A DNA stretch of 64,000 nucleotides from Dromiciops gliroides (GCF_019393635.1 NC_057863.1:642789306-642853305); one strand, 5' to 3'. Counted from the first letter of the stretch, positions 44,851-55,490 are shown. Program-made: numbers and translations. Notes: generated by a model from the sequence alone, not told the origin.

Positions 44851-47800
44851 GACCGGTCACTGAGGTCTCCATCATGGCCCCAGGATCTTCTTCATCATCA
44901 TCTCCTCCATCACCAGCCCTGCCCCTCCTCCTTCTTCTGTGGGCTGGGGCGCCTCCATCCATTGGGCAGCCCTGCCCAGGCCGTTGTATCTGCCAAAATG
45001 TATCCCCAACTCTGACCATGCTGTGTGCTAAGACTGGCCTGCTTTTTGTCCCACCGGCCATTGACCGCCGAGTAGTTGAGTTACGATTAACTGACAACTT
45101 CATTGCAGCTGTACGCCGCAGGGATTTTGCCAACATGACCAGTCTGGTCCACCTCACCCTGTCTCGCAACACCATAGGCCAGGTCGCCCCTGGCGCCTTT
45201 GCCGACCTCCGGACCCTCCGGGCCCTGCATTTGGACAGCAATCGCCTAGGAGAGGTGCGGGGCGACCACCTGCGTGGCTTGGTGAACCTGAGACATCTCA
45301 TCCTGGGTAACAACCAGATCCGCTGGGTGGAGCCGGCAGCCTTCGACGCCTTCTTGGGGACCGTGGAAGACCTGGACCTATCCTATAACAACTTAGAGTC
45401 ACTACCCTGGGAGGCTGTGGGCCAGATGGTCAACCTCAACACCCTCACCCTGGACCACAACCTCATCGACCACATCGCGGAAGGCACCTTTGTACAACTT
45501 CACAAGCTGGTCCGGCTGGACATGACGTCCAACCGGCTGCACAAGTTACCCCCTGACGGACTCTTCCTCCGAGCTCAGGCCTCCGGCCCCAAGCCACCGT
45601 CCACTCTGACAGTCAGCTTTGGAGGAAACCCCTTACACTGCAACTGTGAACTTCTCTGGCTGAGGAGGCTGACCCGAGAGGATGACTTAGAGACGTGCGC
45701 CACGCCCGAGCACCTGACGGACCGCTACTTCTGGTCCATCCCCGAGGAGGAATTTCTTTGTGAACCGCCTCTCATCACTCGCCAGGCCGCTGGCCGGGCC
45801 CTTGTGGTGGAAGGCCAGGCAGTGAGTCTGCGCTGCAAGGCTGTGGGGGACCCAGAACCTGTGGTGCACTGGGTGGCACCCGACGGACGGCTACTGGGGA
45901 ACTCCAGCCGCACTCGAGTTCGGGGGGATGGTACCCTCGAAGTGACTATCACCACCCTCCGAGACAGCGGCATCTTCACGTGCATAGCCTCCAATGCAGC
46001 GGGGGAGGCCACAGCCCCAGTGGAGGTCTGCGTGGTGCCGCTGCCACTCATGGCCCCGCCCCCTGCTGCCCCGCCCCCCCTCAGCGAGCCAGGGTCCTCA
46101 GACATTGCCACGCCCGGGCGGCCCGGGACCAACGAGACTGGTTCTGCTGGGGCTGAGCGCAGACTTGTAGCTGCAGAGCTGACCTCCAGCTCGGTGGTCA
46201 TTCGCTGGCCGGCCCAGAGGCCTGTTCCCGGCATTCGCATGTATCAGGTGCAGTACAACAGCTCAGCCGATGACTCGCTGGTCTACAGGTGAGTTCTACT
46301 GGCAGGGAAGCTAAGGAGAAGGGACTCTGGAAACCCGATGGTGAGCTCGCCTCCCTCCGGCGCCCGGACCCTTCCTCTCAGAGTCACTCTTTGTTTCTCT
46401 CTCTCCATCGGTTTTGTCTTCTCCTCTCTGCCCGTCTGTGTCTCTCCAACTGTTTTTGCTTCAGGACCCCCCCCCCTTTTTTTCCTTTGCTGTTTCTTGA
46501 CCCGCCTCCCCGGGCCTGTTTCCCGGTATTCTGGAGTCTCAGAGCAAAAAAAAGGGCTTGGAGTCACCTCAGTTTTTGGATGGAGGAAACTGTTGCCAAG
46601 ATTGGGAGGGGAGAGGGCTCTATCCAAATGTCCGGCAAGTCCATCTCTTCCTGCTCCTGTCTCTCTTCCCACATTCCTGGAATGTTTGGGGTGCAGAATA
46701 GCCCCCTATCTTCATCCAGTCCCTTAGTCTAGAGCCCCGCCCCCGCCCAGGACACCAGATCCCAGCCATTTTCTTACCTCTCTTCCCTTCCCATTAACCC
46801 ATCCTCGGGTCTCAGGAAAGAGGGGATGTGTCTAATCCCAGTTCCTCAAAGGAATGATAAAGTTGGGAACACCACCTTCCCTCCCCACTCCCCCCTCCTC
46901 CCCCCCACCCCCCCACCCCCCCACCCTCAGTGCCGCGAGGGTTAATTTGTAGGCCTGCCTAGATGGGCTGAGGTCTCACCCAACCAGAAGCCATCTTTTA
47001 CCCCAGCCTGTAGGCTCCTAACCAATCAGAGCCTCTCAGGCCTGAAGGGTCTTTAAAGAGCCAGGGGGCCTAATGGGACAAATTAGTCTAACGAGGATCC
47101 CCGAAGTTTGGGGGAGGGAACTCAGTGCACAGCCAGAGGGTAAGGAAGACATCAGTTTAGAGCCTGGACTTAGATATGAAGATGTAGGAAAGAAGGGGAC
47201 TTTTAGGAAAGGTAGGGCGGGGAGAGGGCTGGTCCCAGGAAAGGGGCGGTGCTTAGGAAGAGCAGTGGGCGGGGATTCTTGTATTTGACATTTCTTGGGA
47301 AGAGGGGGAGGGGCCTGAATTGTGAGAAGGGTGAAGGCTTCTGGGGCGTGGCGTATGCGGGGTGAGGCTGTTAGCCTGGGTTAGGGTCGGATTTGCAGCC
47401 TAGGGGCGTAGTTTCCGATTGGAAAGGGAATGGGAACCCCTCTAGGCTGGAATAGAGGGAAAGTGTGCTCCTTAATGGCGATGATCGTCATCACCACCAT
47501 CTTAGTAATAACCTTTTAATTGCACTTTCAAATTTGCAAAGTTCTTTTCTTTGGTTAACTTTTTTGAACTTTCCCTTTGGCCAGGCCTCTGGGGACCTCA
47601 AGCCAATAAGCCCCCACCTCGCTTAGAAACCCTGAAAAACTGGGCACTGGGTTTTCAGAGCGAGGCCCACCTGGTGGGAGATGGTTTAGGGGCTAATGAA
47701 ATTAAGAAGGAAAGTACCAAGTTGAGTATATTTTGGGGCCATAGGCATGGAAAAGGTCAGCGCTTGAGGGAAGGGTGCCAGAGATGGCAAGGGCTCCAGT

Positions 47801-50024
47801 GAGTAGCCGGCTGGACAAGCAGCGGGGTGTCGTGAAAAGAATGCTGGGCCTGGAGTCAGGAAGACAGGGTTCGAATCCCTGCCTTAGGCACTTATTATCC
47901 TCGTCACGGAATCTCTCTCCTGCTTTTACGCCAGATATATCAGGGGCATGATAATACCTGTCCCCACAGGGTGATTGTGAAGACCTAATGAGATGATGCG
48001 AGCAAAAAGCACTTTGAAAAGAAATCGTAAAGCGCTATATCATCAAAAGGCATCTAGCTAGATGGGAGGGGAGGGTCCTGAGGGAGGTTGGAGAGAGACC
48101 CAGGGGCCGGGCTTAATTCTGCAGCTGGAAGGCTCATTAAGTCGCGGGATTCAAAGGCTGAAGAGTTTTGCCATTTTCTTCATTTAAGATTTAGGGGGCA
48201 GCTAGGTGGCGCAGTGGATAAAGCACCGGCCCTGGATTCAGGAGGACCTACGTTCAAATCTGGCCTCAGACACTTGACACTTACTAGCTGTGTGACCCTG
48301 GGCAAGTCACTTAACCCCCATTGCCCTGCACAAAAAAAAAAATTTAGAGCTGGAAGGGCCCCTCTTTTTTACGGATGAAGAAAGTGAGGCACCGCCAGGT
48401 GATGGATGTGACTTGCCCCAAATCACGCAGGGTCACAGTCAGGTAGAGCCTACGGTATGCCAGTGACTGAGCTAAGCCCTGGCAATACAAAGACATAAGA
48501 CAGTCCCTGCCCCCCGCCCCGGGGGGCTCCCAGTCTAATGAGACTACGTGAAGCAACCACATACAAACCAAGTGCATGCAGGATACAGTGGGGTAATCTC
48601 CGAGAGAGGGCGCGTAGATTCGGGGGAGTGGGAAAGATTTCTTGGAGAAGGTGGGACTGAAGGAATAGGTAACAACAACTAGCAAAGGGTAACAAAAAAG
48701 GATTTGAAGCAAGAGTTCGAAGTCTGAAGAAAGGAGGTTTGTGGGGACAGGTCACAGGGTTCCTAGGCGTGGGCCGGGCTTCTGAACGCTAGGGCCGGAC
48801 TTGCGGGAGTAGGGCTTCGGAAATGAGGGGATGGGGCGAGCAGGGAGGGACCCAGGGGGCGGCCCTAGAGGAGAGGGCGGGGCATAACGCGGTGGTGGAA
48901 GCGGCTTCGGAGAAGGGGCGGGGCTTGTTAGGTGAAATGACGAGTGCAGGCTAGACGGGAGGGAAGGGGCTGCAGTTGTTGGGTGGAAGAGCAGGGGCTA
49001 ATTTGAAGGGGTGGGGCTTCCTAGACCGGAGGGGATGGTGCTCACTCTCCCATTCCCCCGCCCCTCTCTCCCTCTCTCCCTCTCTCCCCGGACTCCCAGG
49101 ATGATCCCGTCGAGCAGCAAGACGTTCCTGGTGAACGACCTGGCAGCGGGGCGGGCGTATGACCTGTGCGTGCTGGCCGTCTACGACGACGGGGTGACGG
49201 CGCTGACCGCCACGCGCGTCGTGGGCTGCGTGCAGTTCACCACGGCCGGGGAGGCCACGCCGTGCCGCCCGCTGCACGCCCACTTCTTGGGGGGCACCAT
49301 GATCATCGTCATCGGCGGCGTCATCGTGGCCTCGGTGCTCGTCTTCATCGTCATCCTTATGATCCGCTACAAGGTCTACGCGGGTGGCGACGCCGGCTCT
49401 GGCCACAAGGGGGCGCCGCCGCGCGTCAGCCACGTGTGCTCGCAGACCAATGGTGGCGCCGCAGGCTCAGGCCAAGCCCCGCCCCCGCCCGCCGCGCTGG
49501 ACCAATACGAGGCTCTGCACGAGCTGGCGCCCGCGCCGTCGGGGCCAGACAAGGAGAAAGTCAAGGTCGAGGCCGAGGGGGCAGGGGCAGTGCCGCCCCA
49601 GGTGGTGGAGGCGGAGCGGCTCCCGGGCCGGCCGCTGGGCAGCGGCGGATCGTCCACTTCACTCTGCCTGCTGCCCTCGGGGTCCGAGGCGGCAGCGCCG
49701 TCGGGGCCCGAGGAGGACGGGCGGGCGCAGCTGGGGCTCCTGGGCCCTCGGCGAAGCCGCTCGGGGACCCCTCTGGGGACCTCGGCCCCGGCCTCAGCCC
49801 CCGCGCTTCCCCCGGGCCGGACCCCCCGGCAGCGCTACTCTTTCGACGGAGACTATGGCGCACTCTTCCAGAGCCACAGCTACCCGCGCCGGGCCAAGCG
49901 GACAAAGCGCCACCGCTCCACGCCCCACCTGCTGGACGAGGACGGGGGCTTGGGTGGCCTGAGCCCCGCGCGGGCCCGCCTCGCCTTCACCAGCACCGAA
50001 TGGATGCTGGAGAGCACCGTGTGA
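44851..50024 (+). CDS. LRFN1: LRFN1 (SALM2 synaptic adhesion protein)
   Basis: Single-pass neuronal adhesion protein; the SALM/LRFN family organises excitatory synapses and binds PSD-95 through a C-terminal PDZ ligand. Coding parts: 44874-46288 and 49100-50024, joined AG/G in phase inside the FN3 domain; 779 residues against 771 remembered for human. Domains: signal peptide about 1-31 ([12 protein letters not shown] core), LRR N-cap CPGRCIC (34-40), about six leucine-rich repeats to residue 240, LRR C-cap ([15 protein letters not shown]), Ig domain about 290-385, Pro-rich hinge, FN3 about 425-515, transmembrane segment 538-560 ([17 protein letters not shown]), cytoplasmic tail ending ESTV. 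Start: ATG in context ATCATGG, 24 nt into the exon. Tail and hinge differ from human; the ectodomain is nearly identical. Intact. Confidence 0.96.
44874..46288 (+). CDS. LRFN1: LRFN1 coding exon 1 (ectodomain)
   Basis: Exon opens at 44851 after a T/C-rich acceptor (CTCCTACCTTAG); ATG at 44874. It encodes signal peptide, LRRs, Ig domain and the first half of FN3 up to DSLVYR, and ends in AG/GTGAGT. The 1.4-kb single exon holding all LRRs is typical of LRFN genes. Confidence 0.96.
47825..48055 (+). repeat. CORE-SINE (MIR/MAR1-like)
   Basis: GGCCTGGAGTCAGGAAGACA, GGGTTCGAATCCCTGCC, then AATGAGATGATGCGAGCAAA and a GCGCTATAT tail. Confidence 0.65.
48194..48341 (+). repeat. Marsupial tRNA-SINE in LRFN1 intron
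   Basis: GGGGGCAGCTAGGTGGCGCAG to poly(A); ATTTAG target repeat on both sides. Confidence 0.87.
48430..48720 (+). repeat. Old interspersed repeat (GGGGATACAAAG family)
   Basis: GAGCTAAGCCCTGGCAATAC, AAGACAGTCCCTGCC, CCCAGTCTAATGAGAC and TTTCTTGGAGAAGGTGGGAC occur in the same order as at 59.62-60.05 kb. Confidence 0.5.
49100..50024 (+). CDS. LRFN1: LRFN1 coding exon 2 (FN3 end, TM, tail, stop)
   Basis: Acceptor CGGACTCCCAG after a CT-rich tract. It encodes [20 protein letters not shown] onward, FN3 end, transmembrane helix, [11 protein letters not shown] motif and [20 protein letters not shown] of the cytoplasmic tail, ending [10 protein letters not shown] then TGA at 50022-50024. Very GC-rich, with high third-position GC, unlike the first coding exon. 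Confidence 0.96.
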
Positions 50025-50686
50025 GCGGGACCCCTGGGACCTCCGCCCAGCCTGGGGTGACTCCCACTCCCCAGCCGAGGGGAGTGCGTGCCCTCCTCTC
50101 CACCCGAGGCACGGACGCCTGGGTTCTGCAGGGGGACACCTTCCGCAATCTGGACGCCGGGGTCCCGAGGGGAGGAGGGAGGATCAATTGGGGGTAGAGG
50201 GGAGGGGAGGGAGCCAAAGGGAAGCCCCACTCCTTCTCTGCCTGGCCACGCCCACATGCGGGGAGGGGCTTGGTTGGAGGGGGAGGGGAGTAGCATGGAC
50301 GTATTGGGTCTCCTCGCTTCCCCTTTCTACCCCACCCCGGGTTCTTCACGCGCGCTCCGGGACCTCGCGGGAGCCGGTGCCTTACACAGCGGAGCGCGGG
50401 GCGGACACTTAGCAGCACTGAGACACGACACTCCCCACCGGGGACTGGTGGATGCAGCCCCGGAAGGCCCTCCGGGGAAGGAGGTGCCCAGCCGGGGCAG
50501 GGGAAGGGAGGGCTGGGAGGGGGAGGGGGGCCTATTTATTGTATCTGGCTGGACTAGATCTTGTTCTGTCGCGTGTTTCCCCGAATCATGACCCCATAAT
50601 CACCCCTTCTTCTCCAACTGCCACTCTTTCTCGCTCTCCTTTCATCGAACCTCACTCATCACCTTTCAGTCCTCTCCCTGACTCCA

Positions 50687-50870
50687 AGGATCACAGTGTC
50701 AGAGCTGGAAGGGGCTAGAGATCCCATAAAGTCCGCTCCCTCATCTTACATGCGGGGAAACTTGCCCAGAGAGGGGAAGGGATTTGCCCAAGGACACACA
50801 GCCAGTGAGTGGTACAGCCGGGACTAGATTCCAAGTCAGTGGCTGTGTTCGATGCACCACACTGCCTCCT
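50687..50870 (-). repeat. MIR-type SINE in the LRFN1 3' UTR
   Basis: GATTTGCCCAAGGACACACA, GCCGGGACTAGATTCC and CGATGCACCACACTGCCTC in reverse MIR order. Confidence 0.6.
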
Positions 50871-51148
50871 CTTCCTCCCTTCCCCCATCTTTCCAATCCT
50901 TTTCCATCACTTTCATCTCTCTTCACATCTTCCTCATCTCTCTTCTCACACCACCCCTTCCCCTATCATACCCACCTCTTTCCTCCCCGACCCTGTCTCT
51001 CTCACATCATCTTTCATTCTGGGCTGGTCCTGGCCTTGGACTCAGGGTTTCCCTTTGTAGGCCTGGAACTAGGACCTACCCAAAACCAAACCAAATCCTC
51101 TTCCATCAACACCCCTACCCCCAGCTGGGGGCTTCCAGTCGCAGCAGA

Positions 51149-51154
51149 ATTAAA
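51149..51154 (+). terminator. LRFN1: Probable LRFN1 poly(A) signal ATTAAA
   Basis: ATTAAA followed after about 30 nt by GT-rich DNA (TGATGTGTGTGTGGGC at 51,180), the usual downstream element. An AATAAA further on at 51,499 lacks such context. Confidence 0.5.
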
Positions 51155-51199
51155 CTTTTCTGTGTCTGAGCCCCTGAGTGATGTGTGTGTGGGCAGTGG

Positions 51200-52780
51200 G
51201 CAGGCTTCTGGGAAGGAAATTAGGCTAGACTTCAGGAAGGGTTAAGAGATGCCCCCCCCCCAAGATGGGGAATGGCTGTGCCGACCCTTGTCCAGAGGAG
51301 GATCAGAAAAACCTCAGATTTCGAAGGTGAAGTGTAATGTGGGAAGATCAGGGAGGGGGAGATGGGAGTAGTGACTGGCAGACCTGGTAAAGAGAGCAGG
51401 AAAATGGGGGTACAAATCTGCTCCTGGTGGCAGTGTCTGTGTCAAGCCAGTGTGGGGTTTGGAGAGCTGGGAGGATCAGCAAAAAGGCAGGAGAAAGAAA
51501 TAAAGAGACGTTGAGAAACAGGAGGGTGGGGGAAGGTGTCCTTGGGGGTGACTCTAAACTCCTCCCTACCTGGTCTGGGGATGGATATGTGAGGCCCCAG
51601 TTTCCTGGGTTTGCCGGGGGCAGAGCCAGCCCTATGTCCCCTTGGGGCCAAGCAGGCGGGGGATGGAGAGAGACGGAAATAGAAACAGAGACGTCTCCAA
51701 GAGGAGGGGGGGGATGGAAAAGACTGCAGACTGCAGAGGGGGGAGGGGAGGCAAGCAGGGAGGCTGAGAGACTAGGCAGGAACAGAGACAACTGGGGTGG
51801 GTCTAGAGAGACTGGGAGAGACAGACCCTGCAGGGCAGCAGCATCTCAGTAAATGTTTAGTAATCGATGGGGAGAGAGACAGACTGGGGAATGGAGGCAG
51901 AGGGAAAGAAGGAAAGAGATAGATTAAAAGAGGGAGACAGACAGGTAAGGAGGTAGACGGAAACAATGAGAAAAGGAAGTTAGCAGAGAGACAAAGGTTA
52001 TCTTAGCTGAGATAAAAGATAATTCAAAGAAGACTTTCACTTGAGGGTTGTGGCTCCTGATGGACTCTCCCTAGAACACCCTTAATCATACTTTGGGACA
52101 CCCCAAGTCCCCCCCCCATCAGCTCCAGATCCCGATATGCCTCCACTACAAATAGGTACAGCCCACAATGAAAGGAAGAATGGGAGGAGGGGACTAGAAC
52201 CTATCACCTCAAGCTTTAGGAACAGTCCTGTGCACTGGGCTGACATGCAGAAGAGGTAGACAACTTGACTTTAAAATCAGAGGATCCTGGCAGGGCTACC
52301 AGGTGGGACTTGGAAGTCCCCAAACTTCAGACCAGCAACAAGGACAAAACTAGCCAAGAGGGAGAAGGTTGAAGTCGATTCCCAGGGTCCTGAGGTCAAG
52401 GGCCAGTTCTGCCACTCACCTTGACCAATTTCCTTCCCATTGGCTTCATGTTACAGGGGAACCTTTCTCTGGCTCCACAGGGTGTTTGAGAGGGAGGGGC
52501 AAGCCCTGAGTATCCAGAAAACAAATCCAACTTTCCCATTGACTCCAATGCAATCAATGTGGGAATGGGTTTCTGCAGAGCAGGGGGTTTTAATGAACAT
52601 TTTCAGTAGCAATCACCTTGTGGGGTAACTATTCATATCTTCCCTACAGAAAGTTGGAATTAAAGTGAATCTTTGTGCTAACAGAACACTCCTCCCCCAT
52701 GTATCTGAGACCATCTTCTAAAGGTACCGTGCCTAGATTCTGGTTCATGTAGGCATTATGGACTGGGTCAACTTCCTTTA
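51200..52780. other. Gene-free spacer after LRFN1
   Basis: Purine-rich DNA (51.4-52.0 kb, many GAGA and GGGGA words) then ordinary unique sequence. No gene or clear repeat seen. Confidence 0.4.
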
Positions 52781-52788
52781 GACCAGTT

Positions 52789-52944
52789 CTTTTTCTTTCT
52801 TTTTTTTTTGTGGGGCAATGGGGGTTAAGTGACTTGCCCAGGGCCAGGCAGCTATTAAGTGTCAAGTGTCTGAGGTCGGATTTGAACTCAGGACATCCTG
52901 ACTCCAGGGCTGGTGCTCTACCCACTGTTCCACCTAGCTGCCCC
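52789..52944 (-). repeat. Marsupial tRNA-SINE
   Basis: Reverse copy from poly(T) to CCACCTAGCTGCCCC; target repeat TTTAGACCAGTT both sides. Confidence 0.86.
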
Positions 52945-53034
52945 TTTTTAGACCAGTTTTCTGTTCAAAACCCAAGCAGCCCAAGGATTCTGTAGCATCA
53001 GCAAAGGTCATACTATGTTATGGAGAAGAGGTGA

Positions 53035-53200
53035 GGTTCACAGGGAAGCACACTGCATTTTAAGTCAGAGGACCCGAGTTCAAATCCTGTCTTTCATCTC
53101 ATACCAGCTGTGTGACCTTAGGCAAGCCGCTTGACCTCATTTGTAAAATGAGGGAATTGGACTAGGTGACCCTTCCAGGTTGAAATCTATGATTCCATGG
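53035..53200 (+). repeat. CORE-SINE (MIR/MAR1-like)
   Basis: GACCCGAGTTCAAATCCTG, CAGCTGTGTGACCTTAGGCA and GGGAATTGGACTAGGTGACC. Confidence 0.6.
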
Positions 53201-53329
53201 TGGTTACGGTCATAGATCTGGAGTCAGGGTATCGAGATTGGAATCTCAGCACTTCTGTTTCTCTCTGCAACTCTGAGAGTCTGTTCCCATCCAGGAATTA
53301 ACCAACAGGGAAAGAAGCTTTAGGGGAAG

Positions 53330-53640
53330 CGACCCGGAGGCCTCCTCAATGCCCTTTAAAAGACTCCCTCCGGACTCGAATCGGACTTCCTCCTCCTACA
53401 CTTTCTTAGGGAATTGTGGTAGTTGTAGGCCTGGACTACCAGCTTCTTCCCAGCCCCCTCCCCCACTCTCCCTCCCTCCCCACTATCCACCGGCGTGGTT
53501 ATCTGAGCCGCTGTCCCGTCGCCCAGCAGAAAGGCCCCGCCCCTTTGTTTAGTCCCGGGGATCTTCCGGCCGGTGAATCCCTTTATGTGCTAAACGCACC
53601 AGCTTGCGTGGTCAAAAGGAAAGTGACTCAGAGGAGGATC
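53330..53640. promoter_or_regulatory. Small CpG-rich segment, possible promoter or enhancer
   Basis: Unique, CpG-containing DNA amid repeats: CCGGACTCGAATCGG at 53,370, GGGAATTGTGGTAG at 53,410, CGTCGCCCAGCAG, a GC box CCCCGCCCC at 53,537, CTTCCGGCCGG at 53,566 and an AP-1 site TGACTCA at 53624-53630. No coding gene is attached. It lies 2 kb before the interferon. Confidence 0.35.
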
Positions 53641-53663
53641 AACAGCCAGCTAGGGCACGGGCT

Positions 53664-53705
53664 GGTGTCACCTCTTAGGTAATTGGTGTCACCTCTTAGG
53701 TAATT
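53664..53705 (+). repeat. Perfect 21-bp tandem duplication
   Basis: GGTGTCACCTCTTAGGTAATT occurs twice back to back, followed by TGG. Just after the CpG-rich segment and before the kB site. Confidence 0.9.
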
Positions 53706-53720
53706 GGAAAACCCACGGGA

Positions 53721-53730
53721 GGGATTTTCC
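53721..53730 (+). promoter_or_regulatory. NF-kB-like site GGGATTTTCC
   Basis: Matches the kB consensus GGGRNNYYCC; 1.9 kb upstream of the interferon ATG and 90 bp after an AP-1 site. Distal kB clusters are known for human lambda interferons. Single motif, so weak on its own. Confidence 0.35.
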
Positions 53731-53944
53731 CACAGCCAGTCCTTCCAAGCTCCCTGCCCTCTCCTCTGAGAAGACCCCCTAAATTCAACATTGTCACTCC
53801 CTCCTCAGCAATACTGTTGCCCCACCTCAAGACCGGGGGATCCCTCTCTGTAAATCAGGACAGTCATGCTTCGTTGGGATCTGTACTGGGCAGGCAGGTG
53901 GCAGGCCAAGCTCAGAGAGAGGTCCACCTGTAAGATGGGGGAAA

Positions 53945-54168
53945 GAAGCATTGAAGTGCCTACTAGTGCCAAATATTATCTCATTTGATCCTCACCACTC
54001 TATATGGTGGATGATCACCCCCCCCCCATTTCACACAGTCAAGGAAACTGTGGCAAACAGGTTAAGCGACTTGCTCAGGGTCACACAGCTAGTAATTGCC
54101 ACAGGCAGGATTTGAAGTTAGGCCTCTAGGCCCAAGGTTCTATCCACTATGCAACAGGGCTACTTACA
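53945..54168 (-). repeat. CORE-SINE (MIR/MAR1-like)
   Basis: GGTTAAGCGACTTGCTCAGG, TCACACAGCTAGTAATTGCC and TTCTATCCACTATGCAAC, reverse orientation. Confidence 0.65.
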
Positions 54169-54287
54169 TCATTAAAGATAAGAGGAAAGAGAAAGACAGA
54201 TGTAGAGAGCCAAATATAAGTAGAGTGCAAGACTCAGAGTTTGAGAAACCTGGATTCAAATCTCCCTTTAGAAGTATGAGGTGGGGG

Positions 54288-54436
54288 GGGGGCAGCTAGG
54301 CGGCACAGTGGATAAAGCACTGGCTCTGGATTCAGGAGTACCTGAGTTCAAATCCCACCTCAGACACTTGACACTTACTAGCTGTGTGACCCTGGGCAAG
54401 TCACTTAACCCCCATTGCCCCTCAAAAAAAAAAAAA
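54288..54436 (+). repeat. Marsupial tRNA-SINE, copy 1 of a tandem triplet
   Basis: GGGGCAGCTAGGCGGCACAG to poly(A); flanked by GAAGTATGAGGTG and GAAGTGTGAGGTG. Confidence 0.88.
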
Positions 54437-54448
54437 GAAGTGTGAGGT

Positions 54449-54612
54449 GGGGGCAGCTAGGTGGCACAGTGGATAAAGCACTGGCTCTGGATTCAGGAGT
54501 ACCTGAGTTCAAATCCCACCTCAGACACTTGACACTTACTAGCTGTGTGACCCTGGACAAGACACTTAACCCCCATTGCCCAGCAAAAAAAAAAAAAGAA
54601 AGAAAGAAAGAA
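54449..54612 (+). repeat. Marsupial tRNA-SINE, copy 2 of a tandem triplet
   Basis: Nearly identical to copy 1, including CTGGCTCTGGATTCAGGAGT; tail ends in (GAAA)n. Confidence 0.88.
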
Positions 54613-54624
54613 ATGTGAGGTGTT

Positions 54625-54773
54625 GGGGGCAGCTAGGTGGTACAGTGGATAAGGCACTGGCCCTAGATTCAGGAGGACCTGAGTTCAAATCCCACCTCAG
54701 ACACTTGACATTTACTAGCTGTGTGACCCTGGGCAAGTCACTTAACCCCAATTGCCCCGTTCAAAAAAAAAAA
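54625..54773 (+). repeat. Marsupial tRNA-SINE, copy 3 of a tandem triplet
   Basis: GGGGGCAGCTAGGTGGTACAG to poly(A), followed again by GTGTGAGGTG. Body differs from copies 1-2 at several positions. Confidence 0.87.
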
Positions 54774-54838
54774 GTGTGAGGTGTGATACTTGGCAATTAG
54801 CTTAAAAAACAACCCAACAACCCCAAAAATACCTCTCT

Positions 54839-54990
54839 AGGTGCAGTTAGGTGGCCCAGTGGATAGAACACTGGCTCTGGAGTCAGTCCCAGACACCATC
54901 GGTGTGACCCTGGGTGAGGCATTTAATCCCATTGCCTCCCCCCACCAAAAAACCAAACCAAAACCAAACCAAACCAAAACCAAAAACCCA
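54839..54990 (+). repeat. Internally shortened tRNA-SINE with (AAACC)n tail
   Basis: GTGCAGTTAGGTGGCCCAGT head, missing the middle, then CCCTGGGTGAGGCATTTAAT and an AAACCAAACC tail. Confidence 0.65.
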
Positions 54991-55430
54991 TCTCTCGGTT
55001 TCCTTGTCAATAAACTAAACAAGTTGGACTCTCTTTCAACTCTACAATCCCATAAAAATTAGAAAAATTACAGCAATAGGACAGAGAAGAGAGGTGGTGG
55101 AAGGGAAGGAAGGAACTGCAGAAGAAACAAAGGCGGGGAAGCAAGAGACAGACCTGTTGAGATGTACATACACCCAGAGAGCCGGGAAAGAAAGAGTGAA
55201 GAGAGACAAGAGTAGCAGAGACTTGAGAGGGAGAGATAAAGAAACAGGGCAGAGACTGGGGGAGAGATACATCAAGAGAGACGAGAGATCGTGGAAAGGC
55301 CAGAGGTGGGAGCCTGATGTAATCCTGACCTCCGGTGAGGAAAGTGTGCGTTCGACGTTTGAAAAGTCTGGGCGTGTAGAGGGCAGGCCTGGCATTGACT
55401 CTAGAAGTCCTTTTATTGATTATTTCTTTT

Positions 55431-55490
55431 ATTGGGTTTTCTTTTTCCCTTTCCTACTTCGCCCCGCTCGCCTCTAAAAGCTAAAAACCC
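55431..55490 (+). promoter_or_regulatory. Candidate interferon promoter: CCAAT, ISRE-like site, TATA-like box
   Basis: Upstream of the IFNL start: inverted CCAAT (ATTGG, 55431-55435), TTTCCCTTTC at 55444-55453, which read on the minus strand is GAAAGGGAAA (the GAAANNGAAA core bound by IRF factors), and a TATA-like CTCTAAAAGCTAAAAA at 55472-55487, about 125 bp before the ATG. IRF-driven induction is the family norm; use of these particular sites is inference. Confidence 0.4.

Larger units (their letters stand above)
46289..49099 (+). other. LRFN1: LRFN1 intron between coding exons
   Basis: 2.8-kb intron with GTGAGT donor and CTCCCAG acceptor. It contains a CORE-SINE and a tRNA-SINE at 47.8-48.3 kb and an old repeat at 48.4-48.7 kb. 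46,930-47,100 holds CCAAT and YY1-type motifs and may be regulatory. Confidence 0.7.
50025..51175 (+). other. LRFN1: LRFN1 3' UTR
   Basis: Sequence from the LRFN1 stop to the likely poly(A) site. It is GC-rich at first, with a TATTTATTGTATCTGG segment at 50,533, and contains a minus-strand MIR-type insertion at about 50,690-50,870. Confidence 0.6.

Noticed and set aside
49166-50197. Long alternative frames over LRFN1 coding exon 2
   Set aside because: Shadow frames of a GC-rich exon; only the frame giving the FN3, transmembrane and PDZ-ligand sequence matches a known protein.
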